A program made the position numbers and the translations under genes. A model generated the notes under the pieces. The model had not been told where the DNA came from. It saw only the letters and a list, made by a program, of their open reading frames with translations, and made no database searches. 6,515 nucleotides of DNA from WLMZ01 sp043747765 (lineage in GTDB: Bacteria > Actinomycetota > Acidimicrobiia > Acidimicrobiales > Ilumatobacteraceae): assembly GCA_043747765.1 (NCBI GenBank), contig JAYTOM010000528.1:1-6515 (forward strand), written 5' to 3'. Shown in pieces: positions 1-6,515 of this stretch; positions within the stretch are counted from its first letter, which is position 1; each line of letters starts with the position of its first letter.

Positions 1-468
1 GTCCGGCTGAGTGAGGCGCGGCGACTCGCCGTGTACATCGCAGTCGGGATCGGGCTGCACAACTTCTCCGAGGGTTTAGCGATCGGCCAATCAGCTGCAA
101 AGGGAGAGATCTCGTTGGCACTCGCGCTGATTGTCGGATTCGGTCTACACAACGCAACCGAAGGATTCGGCATTGTCGCTCCCCTCGCCGGCGAGCAGGA
201 ACGACCATCATGGCGATTCCTTATCGCGATGGGCCTCATTGGAGGTGGCCCAACGCTTGTCGGCACGATCATCGGGCAGAGCATCGTCAACGACACCCTC
301 TTCCTCACGTTTCTCGCCCTCGCCGCCGGTTCGATCCTTTACGTCGTCGTGCAACTGTTCCGCGTGGCGTTCAAGCTTGGCCACAACGAACTGCTCATGG
401 TCGGTCTCCTCGTTGGCCTCCTCGCCGGCTTTGCAACGGACTTCGTCTTGGTCGCCGTGGGCGCCTGA
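1..468 (+). CDS. ZIP-family divalent metal transporter, C-terminal part (5' truncated by window edge)
   Basis: The frame is open from base 1, so the gene begins outside the window. The GTG at position 31 is an internal Val codon, not a start. The visible 155 residues contain about five hydrophobic segments, matching transmembrane helices 4 to 8 of ZIP (SLC39-like) transporters, which move Zn2+, Fe2+ or similar ions across the inner membrane. The diagnostic metal-site motifs are HNFSEGLAIG (His at visible residue 20, Glu at 24) and HNATEGFGI (His 49, Glu 53). These sit in consecutive helices where the family carries HNxPEG-type signatures. Later helices include a GLIGGGPTLVG stretch and a final segment ending in VLVAVGA before TGA. 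Both motifs have Ser or Thr in place of the usual Pro, so metal preference cannot be told. The gene converges on the large secreted-protein gene to its right. Family assignment is firm; substrate is unknown. Confidence 0.9.
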   Translation, partial: VRLSEARRLAVYIAVGIGLHNFSEGLAIGQSAAKGEISLALALIVGFGLHNATEGFGIVAPLAGEQERPSWRFLIAMGLIGGGPTLVGTIIGQSIVNDTLFLTFLALAAGSILYVVVQLFRVAFKLGHNELLMVGLLVGLLAGFATDFVLVAVGA

Positions 469-912
469 ATCTGAGGGCGTCGCCGGCTGCAATGTCGGTG
501 ATCAGTCAGGCGAGTTCTTGCCGAGAACCGCGGAAGATCAGGCCGACGACTCGAGCCCTTGCGCCCCGGGAGCATTGTCACGACAGGTCCTTCACCGTTG
601 CGAGCCCACCAGAGATCTGTGCCGTCACTCGCCCGAGATATCGCGTTCGGATCGTCTGCCGATCGGGGGCTTACCGTCTCGCACTTCGATCCCGACGACG
701 AGCGCTGAGGCGAGGATCACCGGCATGAGCGCCGATCGCGGCGGCGTTACGCCGGCATCGGCGTTGTCGATCTCATCGCGCAATCCGTGTCACTCACAGG
801 CAGGCGACGGTCAGGATCAACACGGGGAGAAGGCGAGGACTCCTCGTTCTCGTGGGAGGTCGGATCGGCGAATGGCTTCTACATCACTCGTCTGTGGAGG
901 TGGGGCGGCCGG
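469..912. other. Convergent intergenic region with no supported gene
   Basis: This stretch lies between the stop of the ZIP gene (plus strand) and the stop of the NHL-repeat gene (minus strand). Open frames cross it on both strands, but their residue composition is rich in Arg, Ser and Pro and looks like translated GC-rich non-coding sequence. There is a small perfect hairpin at 749-764 (ACGCCG, loop GCAT, CGGCGT). It has no T-run and lies far from both stops, so I do not call it a terminator. Short protein-like snippets exist (minus 625-783, plus 625-708) but match no family I can name. The region may hold decayed sequence. Confidence 0.5.
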
Positions 913-3900
913 TCAGCCGAACCATCCGTTGACGTCGGCGACGATGTGTGTTGTGGCCTGTCCTGTGATGCAGATCGTTCCACCGGTTCCGAGTTTGGAT
1001 ATCACGAGGTTCGGGATCGTCTGACCGTGGGTGTAGTTGAGGTTCGATGCGAGTGGCTGCGGCGCGTCGCATGGCCAGATCGTCAAGTAGCCGTCGGCGG
1101 CAGGATCGGTGACGGTGACGTTGATGATGACGGCTGTAGCGCCTCCCGGGATCGCTGACGTGCCGGCGCCCGCGATCTGCAGTGTCAGGGTCAGTCCTGC
1201 GTCCAGCTTTCCGGCTACTGCGCCGACGCCTTCACGGGTGTCTAGGAGTCGTTCTGGTGCAACAGCGCTGAACGCTGCTGTCTGTGCGAACCAGCCGTTG
1301 ACATCAGCGACGATGTGGGCTGTCGATTGACCGGCGATGCACAGTGAGCCAGCCGAGCCGAGCTTGGCGATGACGAGGTTTGCGATTGTCTGGCCTTGCG
1401 TGTAGTTCAGATTCGAAGCCAGAGGTTGCGGCGAACCGCAGGGCCAGATGGTGAGGTAGCCGTCGGCGGCAGGGTCGGTGACGGTCACGTTGATGGCGAC
1501 CGCCGTGGCGTTTGATGGGATACTTGTCGCTCCGGCACCGGTGATCTGCAGAGCCAGAGTGGTCCCGGCCTGAAGCTGTCCGGCAGCCGCCCCGACACCC
1601 TCGCGGGTGTCCAGAAGTCGTTCGGGCGCCACGGGTGTGTAGGTGGCCGAAGGTGAGAACCAGCCATTGATGTCGGCCACGACGTGCGTCGTGGCTTGCC
1701 CGATGATGCAGACGGTTCCGCCGGTGCCGAGTTTGGCGACGACCAGGTTCGGGATCGTCTGACCAGCGACGTAGTTCACGTTCGAGGCGAGCGGTTGCGG
1801 GGATCCGCAGGGCCACACGGTGAGGAACCCGGGAGCGTCCGGCTCGGTGACCGTGACATTCAACGCGACGGCGGTGGCCGACGTTGGGACGTGTGTCGTC
1901 CCGGCTCCGGTGACCTGAAGAACGAGTGTGGTGCCGGCGCCGAGCTTTCCCGCAACGGCTCCGACTCCGATTCGGGTGTCGAGGAGACGCTCTGGTGTCA
2001 CCGGGTTGTACGCGGGGGTCGGAGGGTTCGCGGGGGTCGGCGGCTGCGGTGCCGGTGGGACTGGTACGGTCATGACTCTGACGCGTTGGGCGACCTGGTC
2101 GACGATATAGAGCTGCCCGATGGGCCCAAGCGCGATGCTTGTGGGTGTGGTGAAGCGGGCTGATGTCGCAGGGCCACCGTCACCGGACGAGCCGGCGACC
2201 CCGGTGCCCGCCACGGTGGACATCTGCGTGGTTGCGGCGTCGTAGCGGCGAACCGTCCGCTTGGCGTAGTCGGTGATGTAGATGTTGCCGGCAGCGTCCA
2301 CGGCGATGTCGAACGGATCGATGTTCGTCGTCAGACCGGTGTGGTCGCCGTTGTATGTGGTGGCTCCCGTTCCGACGACGGTCGTGACTTGGCCCGTGGC
2401 AATGGTGATCTTGCGGACGATGGCGTTCGTGTTGTCTGTCATGTAGATGTCACCCGCGACATCCACGGCAATGAGTCCGGGGTCGAGGTTGGTCGTTGCG
2501 ATGGGTCCGTCCCCGTTGTACGTCAGTGTGCCCGTTCCGGCGATGGTGGTCAGGGTGCCGGTCGCGATCGTGAGTTTGCGGATCAGGCCGTGCGGGCGGT
2601 CGGCGATGTACAAGTCGCCGGCGGAGTTGATGACGAGGTCCGACGGTGTCACGTTCTTCGTAAGGGCCGGCCCATCGCCGTTGATCATCTGCCCGCCTGT
2701 TCCGGCGACTGTGGTGACGGTCCCGGCGGCAACGTTGACCTTGCGAATGAACGCGTATTTCTGTTGTGCGACATAGACGTTTCCGGACGCGTCAGCGACA
2801 ATCGAGGAGAGTTGCAGGTTCGTGGTCGCGATGGGTCCGTCACCGTTGAATTGGGTTAACCCGGTGCCGGCGACCGTGGTGATGATGCCGGTCGTCTTGT
2901 CGACGCGGCGCACCCGTGCGTTCGTCGCGTCGTTGATGTACAGATCTCCGTTCAGCCCGACGGCAACTTGGGCGTAGTGGCCGAGGATCGCGTTCGATGC
3001 CGGACCTCCGTCGCCGGCGAACGGGAACCCGACCCCGGCGAAGTGTGTCATGGTGACGTTCGCGCTGCCCACACCGGTGATGGCACGGATCGTGCTGGAT
3101 TGATCTGTGACATAGACCGTTGTCCCGACGACCGCCACACCGGTCGGGTAGCTGACTGTCGCGTTGGCAGCAGGTCCGCCGTTGCCGGTGGAGGTGCCAA
3201 CACCAGTTCCTGCGAGCGTGAAGATGGAGTTGGTCAGCAACCCGATTCTGCGGATTCTGTGGTTGCTCTGGTCGGCGAAGTAGACGAAGTTGTTCGAGTA
3301 GGCGAGTTCTTGTGGTTGGTTGAGTGTCGCCGTGTTCGCGGCACCATCCCCGTTGAAGCCGCTGCCACTGGTGCCCGCGATCGTCGTCACGATGCCCGTG
3401 GTTGCGGTGAGTTTGCGAATCCGGTTGTTGTTCGAGTCGGAGATGTACATGTTGTCGCCGGCGTCGAAGGCGATCGACTCCGGGAAGTTGAGTTGTGTGG
3501 CGGTGCCCTGCAGGCCATTGCTGTTGAAGCCGGCGGCTCCTGTTCCGGCGACTGTCGTGATGATTCCGTTGGCGGCGACCTTGCGTATCCGGGACGATCC
3601 GGCGTCGGCGATGTAGAGCAGGCCGGTTGAGTCGAGTGCGAGACCGACCGGGAGGTTCAACTGTGCTGTCGTCGCCTGTCCGCCGTCGCCGGTGGTGCCA
3701 GCCACACCGGTTCCGGCCACGTTGACGATGACGCCTGTTGCCTTGATGATCTTGCGGACGTTCGAATTGATCGGATCAGAGATGTAGAGGTCGCCGTTTG
3801 CCGCGGCGACGATGAAGCCGGCGCGTAGCGACGCGTCGACGGCGAGTCCACCGTCGCCTGTCGAGGTCGTCAGTCCAGTTCCGGCGATCGTTGTGATGAC

Positions 3901-4371
3901 GTGGGTTGTGCCGTCGATTCTTCGGACGCGGCCATCATCCGGGAAGTACAGATTGCCGGCGGCATCGCTGGCCAGGATGCTCGTCTGTGCGTATGCGGTT
4001 GCTGCCGGTCCGCCGTCGCCGATGGTGCCGACGGCGGTTGCGATCGTCCCGAGCGCCGGGGCAGCATTCGCCGTCGCTGCCGATGAGGTGATCGCGGCCA
4101 ACGAGATCGACGTGGCGAGGACGGCGTGAACAGCACGGCGGACACCCTGATGCTGGCGGCTCCCCTGCCGGCTCACTTCTGACGTCCGCTCGAAGCGGCT
4201 CGTGGGACCGCAATGGTGCGGTTGCCGGAAGTGCTCGTACGGGTGTGTCGCTCGAGTTGGCTCTGTGGAGGTGACCATCTGGTGTTGAACGCTTTCTCGA
4301 TGCATTGGACGGACTGTGCCCTTCGAATCGCGAAGGGAATTGGACTCAGTTGTGGCGTGACGGCGCTTCAC
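913..4371 (-). CDS. Secreted NHL-repeat protein: 12 blades plus three C-terminal 123-residue repeats
   Basis: The open frame is intact for 1152 codons. Residues about 76-103 form an export signal: basic GVRR, a hydrophobic stretch, then ATANA before APA. Residues about 105-770 hold 12 NHL-type blades of about 55 residues, recognisable by cores such as DLYISD, LLYIADAGSSRIRKV, NMYISDSNNNRIRKL and NIYITD, joined by VAGTG...GDG loops. Twelve blades would fit two six-bladed beta-propellers. A proline-rich linker (about 770-792) leads to three tandem repeats starting at residues 793, 916 and 1039. Each opens with PERLLDTR, contains a WPC and a later C(I) cysteine that could form a disulfide, and ends with NGWF. 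There is no LPXTG anchor. NHL propellers usually bind proteins or ligands or carry lyase activity; no catalytic role is visible here, so an extracellular binding or surface role is inference. The start is uncertain. The frame opens at GTG 4371, but ATG 4278 or GTG 4176 (residue 66, with GGA about 8 bases upstream) gives a more normal signal peptide length. I kept the longest form because no Shine-Dalgarno sequence is decisive. Confidence 0.93.
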   Translation of the reverse strand: MKRRHATTESNSLRDSKGTVRPMHRESVQHQMVTSTEPTRATHPYEHFRQPHHCGPTSRFERTSEVSRQGSRQHQGVRRAVHAVLATSISLAAITSSAATANAAPALGTIATAVGTIGDGGPAATAYAQTSILASDAAGNLYFPDDGRVRRIDGTTHVITTIAGTGLTTSTGDGGLAVDASLRAGFIVAAANGDLYISDPINSNVRKIIKATGVIVNVAGTGVAGTTGDGGQATTAQLNLPVGLALDSTGLLYIADAGSSRIRKVAANGIITTVAGTGAAGFNSNGLQGTATQLNFPESIAFDAGDNMYISDSNNNRIRKLTATTGIVTTIAGTSGSGFNGDGAANTATLNQPQELAYSNNFVYFADQSNHRIRRIGLLTNSIFTLAGTGVGTSTGNGGPAANATVSYPTGVAVVGTTVYVTDQSSTIRAITGVGSANVTMTHFAGVGFPFAGDGGPASNAILGHYAQVAVGLNGDLYINDATNARVRRVDKTTGIITTVAGTGLTQFNGDGPIATTNLQLSSIVADASGNVYVAQQKYAFIRKVNVAAGTVTTVAGTGGQMINGDGPALTKNVTPSDLVINSAGDLYIADRPHGLIRKLTIATGTLTTIAGTGTLTYNGDGPIATTNLDPGLIAVDVAGDIYMTDNTNAIVRKITIATGQVTTVVGTGATTYNGDHTGLTTNIDPFDIAVDAAGNIYITDYAKRTVRRYDAATTQMSTVAGTGVAGSSGDGGPATSARFTTPTSIALGPIGQLYIVDQVAQRVRVMTVPVPPAPQPPTPANPPTPAYNPVTPERLLDTRIGVGAVAGKLGAGTTLVLQVTGAGTTHVPTSATAVALNVTVTEPDAPGFLTVWPCGSPQPLASNVNYVAGQTIPNLVVAKLGTGGTVCIIGQATTHVVADINGWFSPSATYTPVAPERLLDTREGVGAAAGQLQAGTTLALQITGAGATSIPSNATAVAINVTVTDPAADGYLTIWPCGSPQPLASNLNYTQGQTIANLVIAKLGSAGSLCIAGQSTAHIVADVNGWFAQTAAFSAVAPERLLDTREGVGAVAGKLDAGLTLTLQIAGAGTSAIPGGATAVIINVTVTDPAADGYLTIWPCDAPQPLASNLNYTHGQTIPNLVISKLGTGGTICITGQATTHIVADVNGWFG
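916..1995 (-). repeat. Three tandem 369-bp in-frame repeats (C-terminal domain)
   Basis: The 3' third of the NHL-repeat gene is three tandem copies of a 123-codon unit at about 1995-1627, 1626-1258 and 1257-916; the last is cut short by the stop after NGWFG. The codons for the closing Trp start (plus-strand coordinates) at 922, 1291 and 1660, exactly 369 bases apart, so no indels have accumulated between copies. Conserved landmarks per unit are PERLLDTR, TAVxxNVTVT, a WPC motif followed by PQPLASNxNY, GQTIxNLV, KLGxxG and VADxNGWF. Two cysteines about 33 residues apart recur in every copy. Such units are familiar at the C-termini of secreted actinobacterial proteins; their function (wall or matrix attachment, or ligand binding) is not established from sequence. 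Confidence 0.9.
2040..4060 (-). repeat. Twelve NHL-type blade repeats (about 165 bp each)
   Basis: This is the propeller-coding part of the secreted protein. Twelve blade cores can be counted in order: NLYFPD, DLYISD, LLYIAD, NMYISD, FVYFAD, TVYVTD, DLYIND, NVYVAQ, DLYIAD, DIYMTD, NIYITD and QLYIVD, most followed about eight residues on by a (V/I)R(K/R) motif. Blade 8 has Gln in place of the usual Asp. Two loops are almost identical, FNGDGPIATTNL and YNGDGPIATTNL. Their coding sequences share atgggtccgt on the plus strand at 2501 and 2831, exactly 330 bases (two 55-residue blades) apart. This suggests a past two-blade duplication. Boundaries are approximate. Confidence 0.85.
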
Positions 4372-4479
4372 CAGGTCGAGGCACTTCGTCGACCGCTACG
4401 TGGCGAACGGAAACGCCCCGATCCTCTGAGGTGAGGTGGGAAGTGCATGAAACGCGCATGTTGTCGAGAACGTCGCGCC

Positions 4480-4632
4480 TGACGAAGCCGCCTCGGTGCA
4501 TACGCCAGCCGCCGGGCCTCCGCCGCCGATTGTTCCGACGGTCGCGATCGTCTCGGTGGCTGCAGCGGCGTGCGGAGTGGGGTCGGGTGCGCTGCATGGC
4601 ACCAGTAAGACGCTTCGTGCAGCTGTCCGCAT
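4480..4632 (-). pseudogene. Relic of the 5' end of a second NHL-type secreted protein gene
   Basis: From ATG 4632 the minus strand encodes a basic start (MRTAARSVLL), an Ala-rich stretch and then ETIATVGTIGGGGPAAG. This closely matches the intact neighbour just after its signal peptide, GTIATAVGTIGDGGPAA. The DNA is similar too: plus-strand 4518-4552 aligns with 4014-4048, sharing gccgat, ccgacgg and gcgatcgtc with one codon missing. After about 4480 the similarity stops. No blade core of the YIAD type follows in any frame, and the frame ends at 4396. It looks like the signal peptide and first loop of a paralogue, or a partial duplication of the neighbour's 5' end about 504 bases away. Chance similarity of Gly/Ala-rich sequence is possible but less likely given the DNA match. 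Confidence 0.55.
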
Positions 4633-4649
4633 GAGTAACGAGTACTCAT
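4631..4649. promoter_or_regulatory. 19-bp perfect dyad (7-bp arms), possible operator
   Basis: ATGAGTA and TACTCAT form perfect inverted arms around the 5-base spacer ACGAG; an 8-bp palindrome GAGTACTC is nested at 4640-4647. The site covers the ATG and the bases just upstream of the NHL-type relic on the minus strand, a position where a dimeric repressor such as a TetR-type protein could act. No regulator gene is visible nearby, so the function is only a possibility. It is AT-richer than its surroundings. Confidence 0.3.
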
Positions 4650-4743
4650 TTGCCAGGATCTGCACCGGATGATGATCGACCAGACGGTCACGATGCTTTG
4701 CGAATCCGTTCATCGCGCAGTCCATCGCTTCTCGCTCGGTCAA

Positions 4744-5455
4744 CTACGACTGCCGTGGTTCAGTGCGAGCGATGATGAATGCCTGCGGCGGCGACTCATG
4801 CGTGAATTGGGGTTCCCGTAGAGCTCGAGTGTGGACCTTCAAGCCCGTATCGCTGAGGGTTCGAATAACGACGTCGGGGTCGTGTCGATAGGGAAGCGAG
4901 CGGAAGGTTCGTGCCGTGAGCGTCAGCCCGGTATAGGCCCTCACCCTGGCCGGCCTGAAACTCCAGCAGGAGGTAGCCGCCCGGAGCCAGTACACGACTG
5001 AGCTCCAAGCAGACGTCGTCACGATGCTCCGATGGCGTGTAGGTGAACGATTACCAGCACACCGCGCCGGCCAGCGAGGCGTCGGCCATCGGGAGCACTG
5101 CCAGTTGGCCCAGCTCGAACTCGATGGTTGGGTGAGCGTTGCGCGCAGCTTCGACCATCGCCGCGGAGACGTCCACACCAATGACCTCGAACCCATGGGT
5201 GGCGAGAAATGCCGCCACCCGCCCAGGCCCACAGCCGAGATCTGCGACGCGACCGGCAGGCGCGTCCGCCATCAACTCGACGAACGCCGCCAGCAACGAC
5301 CGATCCACGGGCCCCTCGGTCGCCGCGCTGATCTCAACGCCCGCGAACCGGCCGTATCCCTCAGCGGAGGCGTCGTAGACCGCGCGGGCCATATCAACGT
5401 GTGCCGAGTCACTCGCATCCCGAACCGTAGAACGGCAATACACCTCGATTGGCAC
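4744..5455 (-). pseudogene. Class I SAM-dependent methyltransferase, broken by an in-frame stop and a 1-base insertion
   Basis: Read through its breaks, this gives about 236 codons of a small Rossmann-fold methyltransferase of the UbiE/Methyltransf_11 type, which would transfer a methyl group from SAM to an unknown small molecule. Residues 70-80 hold motif I (VADLGCGPGRV), 91-95 VIGVD with the acidic residue that binds the SAM ribose, 117-134 the GQLAVLPMADASLAGAVCW region and 154-164 the VLAPGGYLLLE strand. The tail LREPQFTHESPPQAFIIAR is typical of this actinobacterial subfamily. Break one is TAA at 5051-5053, in frame, where relatives have Tyr in a CWYSxxHTP-like motif. Break two is an extra base in the C-run (GGG on plus, 4891-4893); removing it joins NLPLAS to YRHDPDVV. 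The longest start is GTG 5455, but ATG 5392 (residue 22) may be the old start. It lies 22 bases after the integrase relic on the same strand. Confidence 0.88.
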
Positions 5456-5477
5456 CCCGGCCGTTGCTCGTGGTCGC

Positions 5478-6515
5478 TCACGTCGGTACGCGTCGCGCCG
5501 CCGCAGGATCGAGCATCGGCGCGGCCATCGCGGCGGTTGCCTTTGGGCGCTTGCCCAGCGATCGCACGTAGCCGGCGGTGGTCGCCTCGCCTTTGTGGCC
5601 GACGTACCTCGCGATGTCGCTGAGGTCGAGGCGGGCTTCGGCGTAGAGCACGGTCACTGCCGGACGCCTTCCGGTGTGCGTCGCGATCCCCTTTGGGTCG
5701 AGGCCAGCTCGCGTTGCCGCACGCGTCACGGCCTTCGTCGCGGCCTGTCGGTTGACCAAGCCGCCGCGTTCGTTGGTGAACACCTGCGACACCGGTTGGC
5801 CTTCGTAGGTGTGCGTCGGCCACGGCCCCCGACCTGCCAGTGCAGAAGTTCGACCACTCCGGCCGACAGGTGATGGGTGCCCGATGCGCCGAGGTTCTTC
5901 GTCGGGCCGAGCACCATGGCGACCTTGTGGACGTAGATCCCGGCTCGCCGCACCACAGCGATGCCGGCGTCGAGATCGAGGTCCTCCCACCCGAGCCCGA
6001 GCGCTCGGACACGCGCCAGCACTGCACGAACAGCAGCGCCACGACTGCGCCGAGGCGATCGTCCGACGCCGACTCGACCAAGTGGAGCGCGTCGGCGGAC
6101 ACCAGCGCGCGTCAGGCCCACGCACCACCTTCGGCGCTGCATTGCGATCGACGGGGTTGGATGCGCTCAGCTCGCGGACCACGGCCTGCTCGAGCACCTG
6201 GTGCAACGTCACCCTCACGTCCGCAACGGTCCCCGACGCGAGCCCGGACTTCAACAGGTCGGACTGCCAACGCGCGATGCGCTCCGGCTTCAACGATCGC
6301 GCCGGCAACTGGCCGATCGTGTTGGAGATCCGATCGACGCGCTGGCTGTATGTGCCCAAGTCGAGGCTCGCACGCGATGCCGAGCCACGACGTCGAGCCA
6401 CCACTCCGCCAGCTCAGCCACGGTGGCATCGCGGTGGAATGTCGACGACTGGATCTGCGTCAGATCCTCCAACTTCACCGCCCTACGAGTAATCGCTTCC
6501 TCACGCGTTTTGCCA
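5478..6515 (-). pseudogene. Tyrosine recombinase / phage-type integrase, four frame breaks, 5' end outside window
   Basis: The protein is readable only by switching frames. In order on the minus strand: KTREEAI...DATVAELAEWWLDVVARHRVRAS (arm and core-binding start), then a frame change near 6363-6368 to LDLGTYSQRVDRI and LKPERIARWQSDLLKSG (SAM-like core-binding domain). Next comes a change near 6104-6110 to SADALHLVESASDDRLG, one near 6004 to ALGLGWEDLDLDAG and GPTKN, and one near 5828-5836 to WPTHTYEGQPVSQVFTNERG. Each change equals loss of one base (or gain of two); the last may also hide a small deletion before WPTHTYEG. The catalytic set survives at codon level: Arg 6013-6015 (WRVSE), Lys 5897-5899, His 5676-5678 and Arg 5667-5669 (HTGR), His 5595-5597 (VGHKG), Tyr 5568-5570 (AGYVR). 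Such enzymes integrate phages and islands. As it stands no full-length enzyme can be made. The frame is still open at the right edge. Confidence 0.88.

Larger units (their letters stand above)
4372..4743. other. Gene-poor spacer between NHL gene and methyltransferase pseudogene
   Basis: No intact gene is supported here. The stretch carries the relic of an NHL-type 5' end and a 19-bp dyad, both listed separately. The promoter of the downstream NHL-repeat gene should lie here or inside its first codons, but I cannot point to convincing -35 and -10 boxes. A minus-strand frame opening at TTG 4743 runs through the whole stretch to 4396. Only its middle part resembles a known protein, so I do not call it a gene. 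Confidence 0.5.

Noticed and set aside
625..708. Plus-strand snippet LARDIAFG...HFDPDDER faintly like part of a DUF2254-type membrane protein
   Set aside because: Only a five-residue match (DIAFG) and the rest does not align. It is likely chance.
749..764. Perfect 6-bp stem hairpin as a terminator
   Set aside because: It is nearly 300 bases from the ZIP stop and about 150 bases past the NHL stop, with no T-run on either strand.
625..783. Minus-strand frame of 52 codons from TTG 783 with a hydrophobic stretch (ALMPVILASALVVGIEV)
   Set aside because: No ribosome binding site, a rare start codon, no family match I can name, and a stop just upstream. It could be a decayed fragment but the support is too thin.
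131..1024. Long plus-strand open frame of 297 codons overlapping the ZIP gene and the 3' end of the NHL gene
   Set aside because: Low-complexity Ser/Arg/Pro-rich translation with no recognisable motif. It overlaps two firmly identified genes in other frames and is typical of a shadow frame in GC-rich DNA.
913..4371. Reading the repetitive NHL region as a CRISPR or non-coding repeat array
   Set aside because: The repeats are in frame, about 165 bp and 369 bp long, degenerate at DNA level but conserved as protein, with no short identical repeats separated by unique spacers.
5456..5477. Attachment site between integrase relic and methyltransferase relic
   Set aside because: The 22 bases contain no repeat found elsewhere in the window and no tRNA sequence lies near.
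5272..6102. Minus-strand frame of 276 codons as a single gene joining integrase and methyltransferase pieces
   Set aside because: Only its first part (SADALHLVESASDDRLG and on) is integrase. The remainder is out of frame with both real proteins, so it is a product of the frame breaks.

Overview
The window is GC-rich DNA. It suggests a high-GC actinobacterium, most likely an Acidimicrobiia / Ilumatobacter-type organism. The main reason is the large secreted protein in the middle: its C-terminal repeats (RLLDTR ... WPC ... VADVNGWF) belong to a repeat type I associate with secreted proteins of that group. This assignment is from memory, not from a search.

Layout from left to right. (1) 1-468, plus strand: the C-terminal part of a ZIP-family metal transporter, cut by the left edge. 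(2) 469-912: a convergent intergenic stretch in which no gene is convincing. (3) 913-4371, minus strand: one intact open frame of 1152 codons encoding an exported protein with 12 NHL-type blades (probably two six-bladed beta-propellers), a proline-rich linker and three tandem 123-residue C-terminal repeats. (4) 4372-4743: a gene-poor stretch. It holds what looks like the broken 5' end of a second NHL-type secreted gene, and a 19-bp dyad symmetry overlapping that relic's start codon. (5) 4744-5455, minus strand: a class I SAM-dependent methyltransferase pseudogene with one in-frame stop and one extra base. (6) 5478-6515, minus strand: a tyrosine recombinase/integrase pseudogene with four frame breaks, running off the right edge.

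The right third is therefore a graveyard: three consecutive broken genes (integrase, methyltransferase, NHL 5' end) beside an intact 3.4-kb gene on the same strand. The simplest reading is a decayed integrated element, or the flank of one, next to a living surface-protein gene. The genes do not form an obvious pathway. I see no CRISPR array, tRNA, rRNA or intact insertion sequence. I do not see a convincing new biological system. The most interesting points are the 12-blade plus triple-repeat protein, the duplicated and decayed start of a sister gene upstream of it, and the pattern of breaks in the integrase.
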